DNA of 64,000 nt from Mucilaginibacter sp. (lineage in GTDB: Bacteria; Bacteroidota; Bacteroidia; Sphingobacteriales; Sphingobacteriaceae): positions 17,434 through 81,433 of the forward strand of contig NZ_JAQBOF010000038.1 of the NCBI RefSeq assembly GCF_028288185.1, read 5' to 3'. Of this stretch, positions 44,522-52,729 are shown one piece after another (the stretch's first letter is position 1; every line of letters starts with the position of its first letter). The notes beneath the pieces are model-generated. The model did no database searches and had not been told where the DNA came from. It saw nothing but the letters and a program-made list of their open reading frames with translations. A program made the translations under genes and the position numbers.

Positions 44522-45895
44522 TTATTTTTTGAATTGAACACGACGGTTTAATACACGTCCGTCTTCAGTTGAGTTATCAGCAATTGGCATAGTTTCGCCG
44601 TATGCTTTTACTTTTATTTTTTTAGCATCAACACCAGAGTTTACTAAGTAAGTTTTTACTGAGTTAGCACGGTCTTTAGATAAAACTAAGTTGTGAGCAG
44701 CAGTACCTTCAGATGAAGCAAAACCGTCTAATTCAACTTTAGAACCTGATGCACGTAGGTCAGCAGAAGAAGCATCTAATACTGGGTAAGATGAAGTTCT
44801 TAATACTGAGCTATCAAATTCAAATTGTATGTTACTGTAAGCAACCGCAGCAGGAGCAGCAGCAGCAACAGGAGCTTCAACTTTAGGGAATACAATAGCA
44901 CAACCTGAACCGTCAACTACAGTACCTGCAGGAGTGTTAGGGCATTTGTCAAATTGATCAGCAACACCGTCACCGTCAGAATCTTTTTTCAAATCGTTAA
45001 CTGCGTTTTCAACGTTAGTTACACGGCCTTTTAAGGCAGCAACTTCTTTACGTAATGCTTCGTCATACAACTCGTCATACATCATAGCTACCGGGTTAAC
45101 CCACTCTAAGTTAGCTTTTGATTTTGAACCAAAAGTATATTCTAAACCAGCATAACCATAAGAGTAATGATCATTGTTATGGTAACCTGCGTTTACACCA
45201 TCAAATACATCACCATCAAGGAAGTTTTCAGTGTAACCTAAGTTTAAGCCTAATGCGTCAGTTAATTTAAATTTAACACCAGCGCCAATTGGGATAACTA
45301 AGTTAGTTACAGTGTGTGGGTTAAGGTTAGTTGCGCTTGCAGTGTTGTAAGTTTCTTGCGCAATTGTAGGATAACCAGGAGTAGTAGCACCGTAAATAGT
45401 TGGGTTAAAGTTTACTAAACCAGCACCGGCACTAACGAAGAAGTTAATAGCGTTTTCGCGACGTAAGTAATCAATTGTAGCTACGTTAACAACACCGCTA
45501 ATAGTTCCTTGCCAAAATGGAGTAGAATATTTGATGTAGTTGTTACCTGTTCTCTGATCAGTAACAAAACCTCTATTACCAGCAGTACCTTGTACTTTAC
45601 CACCGCGTAAATCTAATTGCAACGCAAATGAGTGTGCTAATTGCTTTTTAACAGATAAACCGTAACCTAAGGTAACAACGTTGCCGGGAAAATCAGATCC
45701 GCCCCCTGTTGCAAGGGTTGGTGAAAGTGCACCAACGTTAACGCCAATACTCCAGGTATTGTACTGTCCGCTACCGCCAAATACCTTGGCTGTAGTTGTA
45801 GTCGATGATCCTGTGGTTTGGGCGTTAGCAGCACCTATAACCATCAAAGAAACGAGTGAAAGACCGACTGTTTTTTTTAATGTAGAATAGTTCAT
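44522..45895 (-). CDS. OmpA-family outer-membrane protein with a TSP3-type calcium repeat
   Basis: Encodes 457 residues from the ATG at 45895. The frame opens further up, to 45937, but a -7 promoter box covers that site, and 45895 gives a proper signal peptide (KTVGLSLVSLMVIGAANAQ). An eight-strand-like beta-barrel occupies about 25-265. A short coiled coil follows (VAALKGRVTNVENAVNDL), then DSDGDGVADQFDKCPNTP (TSP3 calcium motif), and the peptidoglycan-binding OmpA domain (about 340-457) with IQFEFDSSVL, SKDRANSVKTYLV and the terminal RVLNRRVQFKK. It is a major porin-like anchor of the outer membrane to the wall. A strong terminator and promoter box suggest high expression. Confidence 0.95.
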   Translation of the reverse strand: MNYSTLKKTVGLSLVSLMVIGAANAQTTGSSTTTTAKVFGGSGQYNTWSIGVNVGALSPTLATGGGSDFPGNVVTLGYGLSVKKQLAHSFALQLDLRGGKVQGTAGNRGFVTDQRTGNNYIKYSTPFWQGTISGVVNVATIDYLRRENAINFFVSAGAGLVNFNPTIYGATTPGYPTIAQETYNTASATNLNPHTVTNLVIPIGAGVKFKLTDALGLNLGYTENFLDGDVFDGVNAGYHNNDHYSYGYAGLEYTFGSKSKANLEWVNPVAMMYDELYDEALRKEVAALKGRVTNVENAVNDLKKDSDGDGVADQFDKCPNTPAGTVVDGSGCAIVFPKVEAPVAAAAPAAVAYSNIQFEFDSSVLRTSSYPVLDASSADLRASGSKVELDGFASSEGTAAHNLVLSKDRANSVKTYLVNSGVDAKKIKVKAYGETMPIADNSTEDGRVLNRRVQFKK

Positions 45896-45934
45896 AGTTT
45901 TAAGATTAAACAATGTTTTAATTGTGATTTTTTT

Positions 45935-45942
45935 CAAAAATA
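45935..45942 (-). promoter_or_regulatory. -7 box of the OmpA-family gene
   Basis: TATTTTTG on the minus strand, 39 bases before the chosen ATG at 45895. A TTTG lies about 23 bases further upstream. It overlaps the alternative start at 45937, which is why that start is rejected. Confidence 0.6.
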
Positions 45943-46046
45943 GTAATTATGTTTGAAACGATTACCAAATACTGTTCCAAAAATTATAATACTAACACAA
46001 AGAAATGAAAAATGTTCTATAAGTAGTACAAATAATAAAAAATACT

Positions 46047-47336
46047 ATGAAATATTTACCCATCGAAAATAATTTATTTATAATTAATAGAAAAAATTTC
46101 GTTTCACGCATTAAATCGAACTCAATAGCTATATTTCACGCTAATGATGAGTTCCCAAGAAGTGGCGATCAGGCGTTTATTTTTAAGCAAAACCCTGATT
46201 TTTTTTATTTAACAGGCGTTGATCAGGAGCAAAGTATCCTTTTATTATTTCCGGATTGTCCTAATTCGGTATACAAAGAAGTACTTTTTTTAAGACAAAC
46301 TAATGAACATATTGCAGTTTGGGAAGGACACAAATATACCAAAGAAGAAGCAAAACAGGCATCGGGCATTGAAAGTATATATTGGCTTAGTGAATTTAAT
46401 AATATACTACATAGTATAATAAACTACGCGGATAATATTTATATTAATACAAACGAGAATGATCGGTTTAGTTTCTCGGTGCCTTACCGCGACCTGCGCA
46501 TGTTTGAAGACTTACGTGCAAAATATCCATTGCATAATTATGAAAGATCAGCATTGATAATGCGCGACCTGCGCCCCGTAAAATCACAAACAGAAATTGA
46601 TCTGACCAAAAAAGCCTGCGCCATAACTAAGGACGCGTTTGAGCGTGTGCTGAAATTCACCAAACCCGGCGTTACCGAATACGAAATAGAAGCAGAGATA
46701 ATACATGAGTTTGTAAGGCAGCGTGCAACCGGCCATGCTTATAGCCCAATTATAGCATCGGGCAAAAACGCTATTGTGTTACATTATATAGATAACAACC
46801 AGGTTTGTAAGGATGGCGATGTAATATTATTTGATTTTGGTGCCGAGTATGCCAACTACAATGCCGACATGACCCGTGCTATCCCCGTAAATGGCCGCTT
46901 TACCAAACGCCAGCGCGAAGTATATGATGCCGTGTTGCGTGTAATGAAAGCAGCAACAAAAATGATTGTAGAAGGTGCGATATGGAATGATTACCATGAG
47001 GAGGTTGGTAAAGTTATGACCAGCGAGCTAATTGGCCTTGGCTTACTAACCAAACACGATGTTGAAAAACAGGACCCTAAAATGCCGGCCTATAAAAAAT
47101 ACTTTATGCACGGTACATCGCACCACCTGGGTTTAGATGTGCATGATTATGCCAGCCGTTATAAACCATTTGAGGTTGGTAACATATTAACCTGCGAGCC
47201 GGGAATTTACATCCCTGCCGAAGGCTTAGGTATCAGACTTGAAAATAATATCCTGATAACTAAAGGCGGTAATGTTGATTTAATGGCTGATATACCTTTA
47301 GAGGCAGAGCATATTGAAGAGATAATGAATAGTTAA
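46047..47336 (+). CDS. pepP: Aminopeptidase P family protein (Xaa-Pro aminopeptidase)
   Basis: Encodes 429 residues, a normal PepP length. Cleaves the first residue from peptides with proline at position two, in the cytosol. The N-terminal domain (about 1-170) includes SGDQAFIFKQNPDFFYLTGV, typical of PepP. The M24 pita-bread domain supplies the two-metal site: the Asp pair in DFGAEYANYNADMTRA, His in HGTSHHLGLDVHD, and Glu in CEPGIYIPAEG and IRLENNILI. All five ligands are present. It is divergent from the OmpA gene and convergent with meaB, where a hairpin terminator separates them. Confidence 0.95.
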   Translation: MKYLPIENNLFIINRKNFVSRIKSNSIAIFHANDEFPRSGDQAFIFKQNPDFFYLTGVDQEQSILLLFPDCPNSVYKEVLFLRQTNEHIAVWEGHKYTKEEAKQASGIESIYWLSEFNNILHSIINYADNIYINTNENDRFSFSVPYRDLRMFEDLRAKYPLHNYERSALIMRDLRPVKSQTEIDLTKKACAITKDAFERVLKFTKPGVTEYEIEAEIIHEFVRQRATGHAYSPIIASGKNAIVLHYIDNNQVCKDGDVILFDFGAEYANYNADMTRAIPVNGRFTKRQREVYDAVLRVMKAATKMIVEGAIWNDYHEEVGKVMTSELIGLGLLTKHDVEKQDPKMPAYKKYFMHGTSHHLGLDVHDYASRYKPFEVGNILTCEPGIYIPAEGLGIRLENNILITKGGNVDLMADIPLEAEHIEEIMNS

Positions 47337-47382
47337 GATATCGGATTTCGGATGTTCAATTTCGGATTTGTTAGTGAGCAGT

Positions 47383-47415
47383 AGATTTGACAACTTTTAA
47401 AAAGTTGTCAAATCT
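47383..47415. terminator. Bidirectional hairpin between pepP and meaB
   Basis: A perfect 14-bp stem, AGATTTGACAACTT / AAGTTGTCAAATCT, with an AT loop. Its right arm covers the last codons and stop of meaB (stop at 47408). Short U-runs can form on both strands. The position between convergent genes supports a terminator. Confidence 0.7.
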
Positions 47416-48283
47416 TAAACGCTTCTACAAAACTATAAAGATTGAACCTTTCATCATTTAAAGCTTTGGCAATATCCTGCTGCAACTTTTTCTTATCTAC
47501 ACCTTCCATACGCTTTTGCTGAATGAGTTTATAGGCCTTCTCCGTCAGTAAAAACTCTTTGCGGGTATTTTTTATATTTTTTGCTGATGATATAAAATCG
47601 GCTACTTCATTAATACCTGCGCCTGTAGTGGCTACGGTTTTAAAAACAGGTATTTCGGTAGTTTCTTTTTGGTGGATGATCTTTTTGAGGTTGTTGGTAA
47701 ACAAGTCAGCATCGGCACGGTCGGCTTTGTTAATGATGAAGGCATCGGCAATTTCCATCAGGCCTGATTTGATGTTTTGTATCTCATCGCCTGATTCTGG
47801 TACCAGCACAACAAACGTCAGATCAGCCAATCCGGCAATTTCAATTTCTGATTGCCCCACGCCAACAGTTTCTATCAGCACGTAATCAAAACCCACGGCA
47901 CGCAATACATCAGCCATTTCAATGGTTTTTGCGGACAAGCCGCCCAATGATCCGCGAGTAGCTAATGATCTTATAAAAACATCCGGATTATTAAAGTGGC
48001 CGGTCATCCGTATCCTATCGCCTAGTAAGGAGCCAAAGTTAAACGGCGAGGTAGGATCGATAGCCAACACCGCTATTTTATTGCCCTTGTTAACCAGTTG
48101 CTCAATTAAGCTGTTTACCAATGTGCTTTTACCAGCACCCGGCGGGCCGGTAATACCTATAATAGGTGTACTCTTATTATAGTGCAGGCTTTTTAATAAT
48201 TCATCAGCACCGGGCAGGTTGTTTTCAACAACTGTAAGTGACCGTGCTACCGATTTGAAATTAATATTGTTTGCTGCCGACAT
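47408..48283 (-). CDS. meaB: MeaB/ArgK-type GTPase, methylmalonyl-CoA mutase chaperone
   Basis: Encodes 291 residues. A G3E-class GTPase that guards and gates adenosylcobalamin loading of methylmalonyl-CoA mutase. The P-loop is GITGPPGAGKSTL, then DPTSPFNFGSLLGDRIRM, the switch motif ETVGVGQSEIEI and the NKAD guanine-specificity motif INKAD. The sequence RSLATRGSLGGLSAKT is highly characteristic of MeaB/ArgK. It is slightly shorter than the 320-335 residues usual for the family, mostly from a shorter N-terminus. The mutase genes are not in the window. It is convergent with pepP. Confidence 0.95.
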   Translation of the reverse strand: MSAANNINFKSVARSLTVVENNLPGADELLKSLHYNKSTPIIGITGPPGAGKSTLVNSLIEQLVNKGNKIAVLAIDPTSPFNFGSLLGDRIRMTGHFNNPDVFIRSLATRGSLGGLSAKTIEMADVLRAVGFDYVLIETVGVGQSEIEIAGLADLTFVVLVPESGDEIQNIKSGLMEIADAFIINKADRADADLFTNNLKKIIHQKETTEIPVFKTVATTGAGINEVADFISSAKNIKNTRKEFLLTEKAYKLIQQKRMEGVDKKKLQQDIAKALNDERFNLYSFVEAFKI

Positions 48284-48325
48284 GGTTTTACAAAGAACGA
48301 AAATAGAACCGAAACCACAATATAC

Positions 48326-48361
48326 ATTACTACCGGTATAAACTATTTAGCCGGTAGTAAT
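48326..48361 (+). repeat. Perfect 11-bp hairpin at the head of a repeat array
   Basis: ATTACTACCGG (48326-48336) and CCGGTAGTAAT (48351-48361) form an exact inverted repeat with a 14-base loop. The right arm is the first part of the first 42-bp repeat unit, so the left arm is an inverted copy of the unit start. Confidence 0.85.
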
Positions 48362-48475
48362 TTTTACCGTTTTCCGGGTATTGGGGGTTATGCTGGTAGT
48401 AAAAAAGGCCTTTTTTCGGGCATCAGGCCTTATGCCGGTAGTAATTGGGGGCGTTTTCCGGGTATTGTGCCTTAT
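48350..48475 (+). repeat. Three tandem 42-bp repeats in a non-coding gap
   Basis: Units run 48350-48391, 48392-48433 and 48434-48475, with an eroded start of a fourth. Each begins GCYGGTAGTAA and contains a TTCCGGGTATTG-like centre and a TTAT end. Units one and three agree at 34 of 42 positions, and two and three at 30. The period is a multiple of three, and one plus-strand frame is open through all units (14-residue period with AGS and FPGI) to a TAA at 48497, but no start codon is evident. These repeats and the hairpin fill the 48284-48500 part of the 513-base gap before the glycosyltransferase; the rest is AT-rich with a small repeat fragment and a promoter. Confidence 0.85.
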
Positions 48476-48660
48476 ATCGGCGTGTTATTTTTTAGTTAAA
48501 TAATTGATAATTAGTTATTTAATTATTACAAAGCACTAAACAGGCAAATTTTTAATAATTCAAAGAACTGCATTGGCATCAAAAATATGTTTTGGGGCAC
48601 CCTTAAATATCGTTAAAAAAAGAATATTTAATGGTGACAGTATATTGTCAATGCCAACCA

Positions 48661-48712
48661 TTCCGCGCAGCGAAGAAATGGTGGGTCAGCGTACCGTAGC
48701 AGGGGTGAGTAA
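48661..48712 (+). repeat. Fragment related to the 41.6-kb inverted-repeat element
   Basis: GGGGTGAGTAA at 48702-48712 is identical to the end of the 149-bp element (41702-41712), and CAGCGAAG upstream of it resembles AAGCGAAGCG in that arm. Only one arm seems preserved. Confidence 0.45.
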
Positions 48713-48733
48713 TCCCCGCCCTATCTTCACATT

Positions 48734-48766
48734 TTTGTTTACCTTATTAATAGATAACTATATTTG
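48734..48766 (+). promoter_or_regulatory. Promoter for the surface-glycan gene cluster
   Basis: A -33-type TTTG at 48734-48737 and a -7 box TATATTTG at 48759-48766 are separated by 21 bases, near the Bacteroidota consensus. The first glycosyltransferase ATG is 30 bases downstream. Confidence 0.65.
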
Positions 48767-48796
48767 CCACTCAAGCTTAAAACAAACAAAGGTTTA

Positions 48797-49681
48797 ATGA
48801 AAGTAGCCGGTTTTACATTTATCCGCAACGCGGTAAAAAACGATTACCCCATTGTGGAAGCTATAACCTCTATTTTACCTATATGCGATGAATTTATAGT
48901 GGCGCTGGGTAATTGTGATGATGATACCGAAAAACTGGTGCGCAGCATTGACTCACCCAAGATAAAGATCATTAATACCGTTTGGGACGATTCCATCCGC
49001 GAAGGTGGGGCCGTGTTTGCTGCCGAAACTGATAAAGCTTTTGCCGCTATATCGCCTGATGTTGACTGGGCCTTTTATATACAAGGCGATGAGTGCGTAC
49101 ATGAAAAATATCTGCCAACCATAAAAAGAGAAATGGAAGATAATTTAAACGATACCCGGATTGAGGGCCTGTTGTTTAAATACCTGCACTTTTATGGCTC
49201 GTATGATTATTACGGGCACTCGCGCAGATGGTACAGGCGCGAGATCCGGATTGTACGAAACAACAAAGCCATCCACTCCTACCGCGACGCGCAAGGCTTT
49301 AGATGGGATAACCGTAAGATAAACGTAAAACTGATAGACGCTTATATTTATCATTACGGCTGGGTAAAACCGCCATCGGGCCTGGCAAACAAGCTGCGTA
49401 ATTTTAACCAGTTTTATCATGATGATGAATGGATGGCCCAAAACCTGCCCGATACCTTTACTTTTGATTATAGTCATAAAAACCCCGATAGACTGGTGCA
49501 TTTTACCGGCACACATCCCGCGGTAATGCAAGGCAGGGTAGCGGCTACCAACTGGAATTTGGAAATAGACTTGAAAACGTTAAATAAAAAAATGACCTTC
49601 CGCCGCAAGGCGCTGCAAAAAATAGAGGACTGGACTGGTTGGCGCGTTAGCGAGTACCGCAATTATAAAATAGTTAAATAG
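48797..49681 (+). CDS. Family 2 glycosyltransferase
   Basis: Encodes 294 residues from the ATG at 48797; the frame extends to 48764, but the promoter -7 box overlaps that extension. The GT-A fold is suggested by VAGFTFIRNAVKNDYPIVEAI, CDEFIVALGNCDDDT and the DXD-like DVDWAFYIQGDE at about 95-107. The central HFYGSYDYYGHSRRWYRREI and YHYGWVKPP stretches resemble bacterial GT2 enzymes that act on LPS or surface polysaccharide. It is cytosolic and has no membrane helix. It is the first gene of a five-gene run (GT2, GT2, two GT9-like, MsbA-like) on the plus strand, with a four-base gap to the next. Donor and acceptor are unknown. Confidence 0.85.
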   Translation: MKVAGFTFIRNAVKNDYPIVEAITSILPICDEFIVALGNCDDDTEKLVRSIDSPKIKIINTVWDDSIREGGAVFAAETDKAFAAISPDVDWAFYIQGDECVHEKYLPTIKREMEDNLNDTRIEGLLFKYLHFYGSYDYYGHSRRWYRREIRIVRNNKAIHSYRDAQGFRWDNRKINVKLIDAYIYHYGWVKPPSGLANKLRNFNQFYHDDEWMAQNLPDTFTFDYSHKNPDRLVHFTGTHPAVMQGRVAATNWNLEIDLKTLNKKMTFRRKALQKIEDWTGWRVSEYRNYKIVK

Positions 49682-49684
49682 CCG

Positions 49685-50680
49685 GTGAGCATAAAAAGAA
49701 CAATTTCCATAGTCATCCCTAATTATAATGGCAAAAAGCTATTGGCAACTTACCTGCCCCATACTTTTGCCGCTATAGAAAATGCCGGGGTAGCTTACGA
49801 GGTTATTGTGGTGGATGATGGTTCGAAAGATGATTCGGTTAATTTTATTAAGCAGGAATATCCACAGGTAAAACTATTGGTAAACGCCAAAAACAGCGGC
49901 TTCTCTTACACCTGTAACCAGGGAATAGCCATAGCGCAGCATGAGTTGATATTGCTATTAAACTCGGACGTAAAACTTACACCTGATTATTTTGAACTCC
50001 AATTTAAATATTTTGAAGCTGATGATACCTTCGGCGTAATGGGCCGTATTATAGATATGGAGGGCGACCATATACAAGATGCCGCCCGTATGCCCAAGTT
50101 TAACGGCCTAAAGTTAAAGACAGATTATTTTTATTATACCGATGACAGTACAGAGGAGTTGTATACCTTCTATCTATCAGGAGCAAACGCGTTAATTGAT
50201 GCGGCTAAACTAAAGCAGATTGGTGGTTTTTACGAGTTGTTCTCGCCATTTTATTGTGAGGATATGGAGTTGAGCCTGCGCGCCTGGAAATTGGGCTGGA
50301 AATGTTACTATCAGCATCAGGCTATTTGCCGGCACCAGGTATCGGCAACTACTAAAGATTACCAAAAACCTAAATGGATAAAAATTACCTATTTCCGTAA
50401 CCGCTTTTATATGCACGCCTTGCATTTAAACGGCTTGGCGTTATTAGGCTGGTATATACAGATAACTTTAATAGACTTGCTGCCAAAACTATTGGTTGGC
50501 CAATGGTGGATCTGGAAAGCGTATACGGACCTTTTTAAAAACCAGGCCCTTATCAAACAATATAAAGATCGCCTGAATACCTTGCTTGCCCAACACAATA
50601 GCAAGCGGACATTGTTTAATGTGATAGATGATATCAGGGTATCGGTAAAAAATATAAAACTCACACGCTTTAAACCCTGA
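49685..50680 (+). CDS. Family 2 glycosyltransferase, WcaA/rhamnosyltransferase-like
   Basis: Encodes 331 residues, starting at GTG four bases after the upstream stop. The GT-A signature is clear: ISIVIPNYNGKKLL at the start, VVDDGSKDDSV, NSGFSYTCNQGI, and the metal-binding LLLNSDVKLTPDY. The following FYCEDMELSLRAWKLGW is the ED-Y acceptor-side motif of rhamnosyltransferase-like GT2 enzymes. One hydrophobic stretch near 255-275 (LNGLALLGWYIQITLIDLL) may associate with the membrane. Its sugar is unknown. Close spacing marks it as part of the surface-glycan operon. Confidence 0.92.
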   Translation: MSIKRTISIVIPNYNGKKLLATYLPHTFAAIENAGVAYEVIVVDDGSKDDSVNFIKQEYPQVKLLVNAKNSGFSYTCNQGIAIAQHELILLLNSDVKLTPDYFELQFKYFEADDTFGVMGRIIDMEGDHIQDAARMPKFNGLKLKTDYFYYTDDSTEELYTFYLSGANALIDAAKLKQIGGFYELFSPFYCEDMELSLRAWKLGWKCYYQHQAICRHQVSATTKDYQKPKWIKITYFRNRFYMHALHLNGLALLGWYIQITLIDLLPKLLVGQWWIWKAYTDLFKNQALIKQYKDRLNTLLAQHNSKRTLFNVIDDIRVSVKNIKLTRFKP

Positions 50681-50727
50681 TAAGTGCTGTAATGCTGCTT
50701 GAATTATTATTATTCAAACCTGCTTTG

Positions 50728-50735
50728 TATTTTTG
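50728..50735 (+). promoter_or_regulatory. -7 box upstream of the first GT9-like gene
   Basis: TATTTTTG, 44 bases before the ATG at 50780. It offers an internal promoter within the glycan cluster, which has a 99-base gap here. Confidence 0.45.
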
Positions 50736-50779
50736 AAGCGGCTCGCGCAATACTGCCTTAATATTTTAGCCAGGAAAAT

Positions 50780-51721
50780 ATGTTTAAAAAAAGGAGCTTA
50801 GTAAGCAAACTTTGGTTAAAGTACACAGACCGCCCGCAATACAAGCAATATAAATGGGAGCGTAAAAACTACGGGCAGGAAGAGGTTAATAATTACTTTA
50901 CCGGCACCGATAGGTTAAATACACTTGATAAAATAACTGCCCTTTGCAAAACCGTTCCCGAGCTTAACCTAATACACAGCGGTAACGCCGGCGATGTAAT
51001 TTATGCCCTGCCAACTATTAAACGAATATTCGAAGTAACGGGCACCCCCATCAATTTATATTTAAAAACAGGCAAGCCGTTGGTTTTATCAGGCTATGCC
51101 GCGCACCCGTTGGGGACGGTAATGCTTAACGATAAAATGGTAAATATGCTTGCACCGTTGATTAACCAACAAGCCTACATTAATAAATGCGAGGTTTATA
51201 ACGGCCAGCAAATACATGTTGATCTTGACTTTTTCCGCGCCAAGCTTTTCTCGTTAGATAACAGCAACATTGCCCGCTGGTGCAGTTATATAACCGGTGT
51301 AACACCACAATTATGGAAAAGCTGGCTAACCGTTAAAGCTGACGAAACATATAAGGATACTATAATTGTTGCACGCAGCGAGCGCTACCGTAATTCGTTT
51401 GTAGATTATTCTTTCCTGCAAAATTATAGCAACATGGTTTTTGTTGGGGTGGAAAGCGAGTATGAAGATATGCGCAAAGCAATCCCCAATATAAAATGGG
51501 TGCAAGTTGATGACTTTTTAAAACTGGCGCAGATAATTGCAGGCTGCAAGCTTTTTATTGGCAACCAGTCTTTCCCATTTTCTATAGCCGAGGGACTGAA
51601 GATACCGCGGATACTGGAAATTTATTTCCATACGGCCAATGTAATACCCGAAGGTGAGGGCGCGCACGACTTTTTCTTCCAGGAGCATTTTGAAGCATTA
51701 GTAAAGGAGCTGGCCATATAA
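50780..51721 (+). CDS. GT9-like (heptosyltransferase-fold) glycosyltransferase, paralogue 1
   Basis: Encodes 313 residues. The motif HSGNAGDVIYALPTIKRI at about 71-88 resembles the N-terminal GD-x-h-x-ALP loop of GT9 heptosyltransferases, and SERYRN, VFVGVESEYEDM, AQIIAGCKLFIGNQSFPFSIAEGL resemble the C-terminal donor-binding half of a GT-B fold. Family membership is therefore likely but not certain. The next gene is a close paralogue of the same length, and the two share most motifs in order. It is likely an LPS-core or surface-glycan enzyme, given the neighbouring GT2 and MsbA genes. There is no signal peptide and no membrane helix. Confidence 0.78.
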   Translation: MFKKRSLVSKLWLKYTDRPQYKQYKWERKNYGQEEVNNYFTGTDRLNTLDKITALCKTVPELNLIHSGNAGDVIYALPTIKRIFEVTGTPINLYLKTGKPLVLSGYAAHPLGTVMLNDKMVNMLAPLINQQAYINKCEVYNGQQIHVDLDFFRAKLFSLDNSNIARWCSYITGVTPQLWKSWLTVKADETYKDTIIVARSERYRNSFVDYSFLQNYSNMVFVGVESEYEDMRKAIPNIKWVQVDDFLKLAQIIAGCKLFIGNQSFPFSIAEGLKIPRILEIYFHTANVIPEGEGAHDFFFQEHFEALVKELAI

Positions 51722-51732
51722 TAAATATACTG

Positions 51733-52674
51733 ATGAAAAAGAAAAATCTATTTAGCAAGCTTTGGCTTAAACATACCGACAAGAGAGCTTATAAAGAATA
51801 CAAGTGGCTGCTGGCTAACTATAAAAACATTGAGTTTAAGCGCTTCATGACCGATACGCAGCGGCTAAGCAATTTCAATAAAATTAAGGCGTATGCCGAT
51901 GCTCATAAAAAGGTAAACTTTAACCATAGCGGTAACTCGGGTGATATTATTTACGCGCTGCCTACCATTCGCGAGATACATGAGCTAACCGGTGTGGCTA
52001 CCAATTTGTATTTCAGGCTTAATCAGCCATCAAAATTGGCCGAGGGTTTAACACATCCGCTAGGCAATGTAATGCTTAACCAAAAAATGGTGGACATGCT
52101 GGTGCCTTTAATAAAAGCGCAACCTTATATTAATGAGTGCGAAGCCAATACAGATCAACCGATTGATATAGACCTGGACTATTTCCGCTCGGGAGCTGTA
52201 CCGCAGGATAAAGGCAACATAGCTCGCTGGTGCGGCTATATAACCGGGGTAAGCCCGGTGCTATGGAAAAAATGGTTAACGGTTGAACCCAATAAGGATT
52301 ATAACAATACAATAGTTGTTGCCCGCAGCGAACGTTACCGCAACCCATTAGTGAACTATAAATTTTTAAGCGGGTATGATAATGTGGTATTTGTAGGTGT
52401 TAAGTCTGAATATGATGATATATTGAAAGCCATACCTAATATTAAATGGGTACAGGTTGATGACTTTTTGCAATTGGCCCAAATTATAGCCGGTAGTAAA
52501 TTGTTTATAGGTAACCAATCGTTCCCATTCTCTATAGCCGAAGGGTTAAAGGTACCGCGCGTACTGGAAGTTTGCTTTGATGTTATAAATGTTGTACCCG
52601 AGGGCGAGGGCGGTCACGACTTTTTCTTCCAGGATCATTTTGAGGCTTTGGTAGCGCGATTAGCCGGCCGATAA
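51733..52674 (+). CDS. GT9-like glycosyltransferase, paralogue 2
   Basis: Encodes 313 residues, exactly as long as the preceding gene, with matching motifs throughout: KLWLKHTDKRAYKEYKW at the start, HSGNSGDIIYALPTIREI, NIARWCGYITGVSPVLWKK, VARSERYRNPLVNYKF and IGNQSFPFSIAEGLKVPR at the end. The difference between copies is scattered, so the duplication is old rather than recent. The two genes are 11 bases apart. They may act one after the other, or as a heterodimer. The same family uncertainty applies as for the first copy. Confidence 0.78.
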   Translation: MKKKNLFSKLWLKHTDKRAYKEYKWLLANYKNIEFKRFMTDTQRLSNFNKIKAYADAHKKVNFNHSGNSGDIIYALPTIREIHELTGVATNLYFRLNQPSKLAEGLTHPLGNVMLNQKMVDMLVPLIKAQPYINECEANTDQPIDIDLDYFRSGAVPQDKGNIARWCGYITGVSPVLWKKWLTVEPNKDYNNTIVVARSERYRNPLVNYKFLSGYDNVVFVGVKSEYDDILKAIPNIKWVQVDDFLQLAQIIAGSKLFIGNQSFPFSIAEGLKVPRVLEVCFDVINVVPEGEGGHDFFFQDHFEALVARLAGR

Positions 52675-52729
52675 TATGACAACATTATTGATTTATTACC
52701 GTTAACTTTACGCCCTTTAAATATCCTTA

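Noticed and set aside
45896..45937. An upstream start for the OmpA-family protein
   Set aside because: It overlaps the -7 promoter box and would place 14 extra residues in front of a complete signal peptide.
47337..47382. TTTCGGAT-type words in the pepP/meaB gap as another leader repeat
   Set aside because: They lie between convergent 3' ends, so they cannot be a leader, and only two short copies are present.
48350..48475. CRISPR array
   Set aside because: The 42-bp units are contiguous with no spacers and no cas genes nearby.
48573..48797. A 74-codon frame starting at TTG before the first glycosyltransferase
   Set aside because: No ATG, odd composition, and it overlaps the repeat fragment and the promoter of the glycan cluster.
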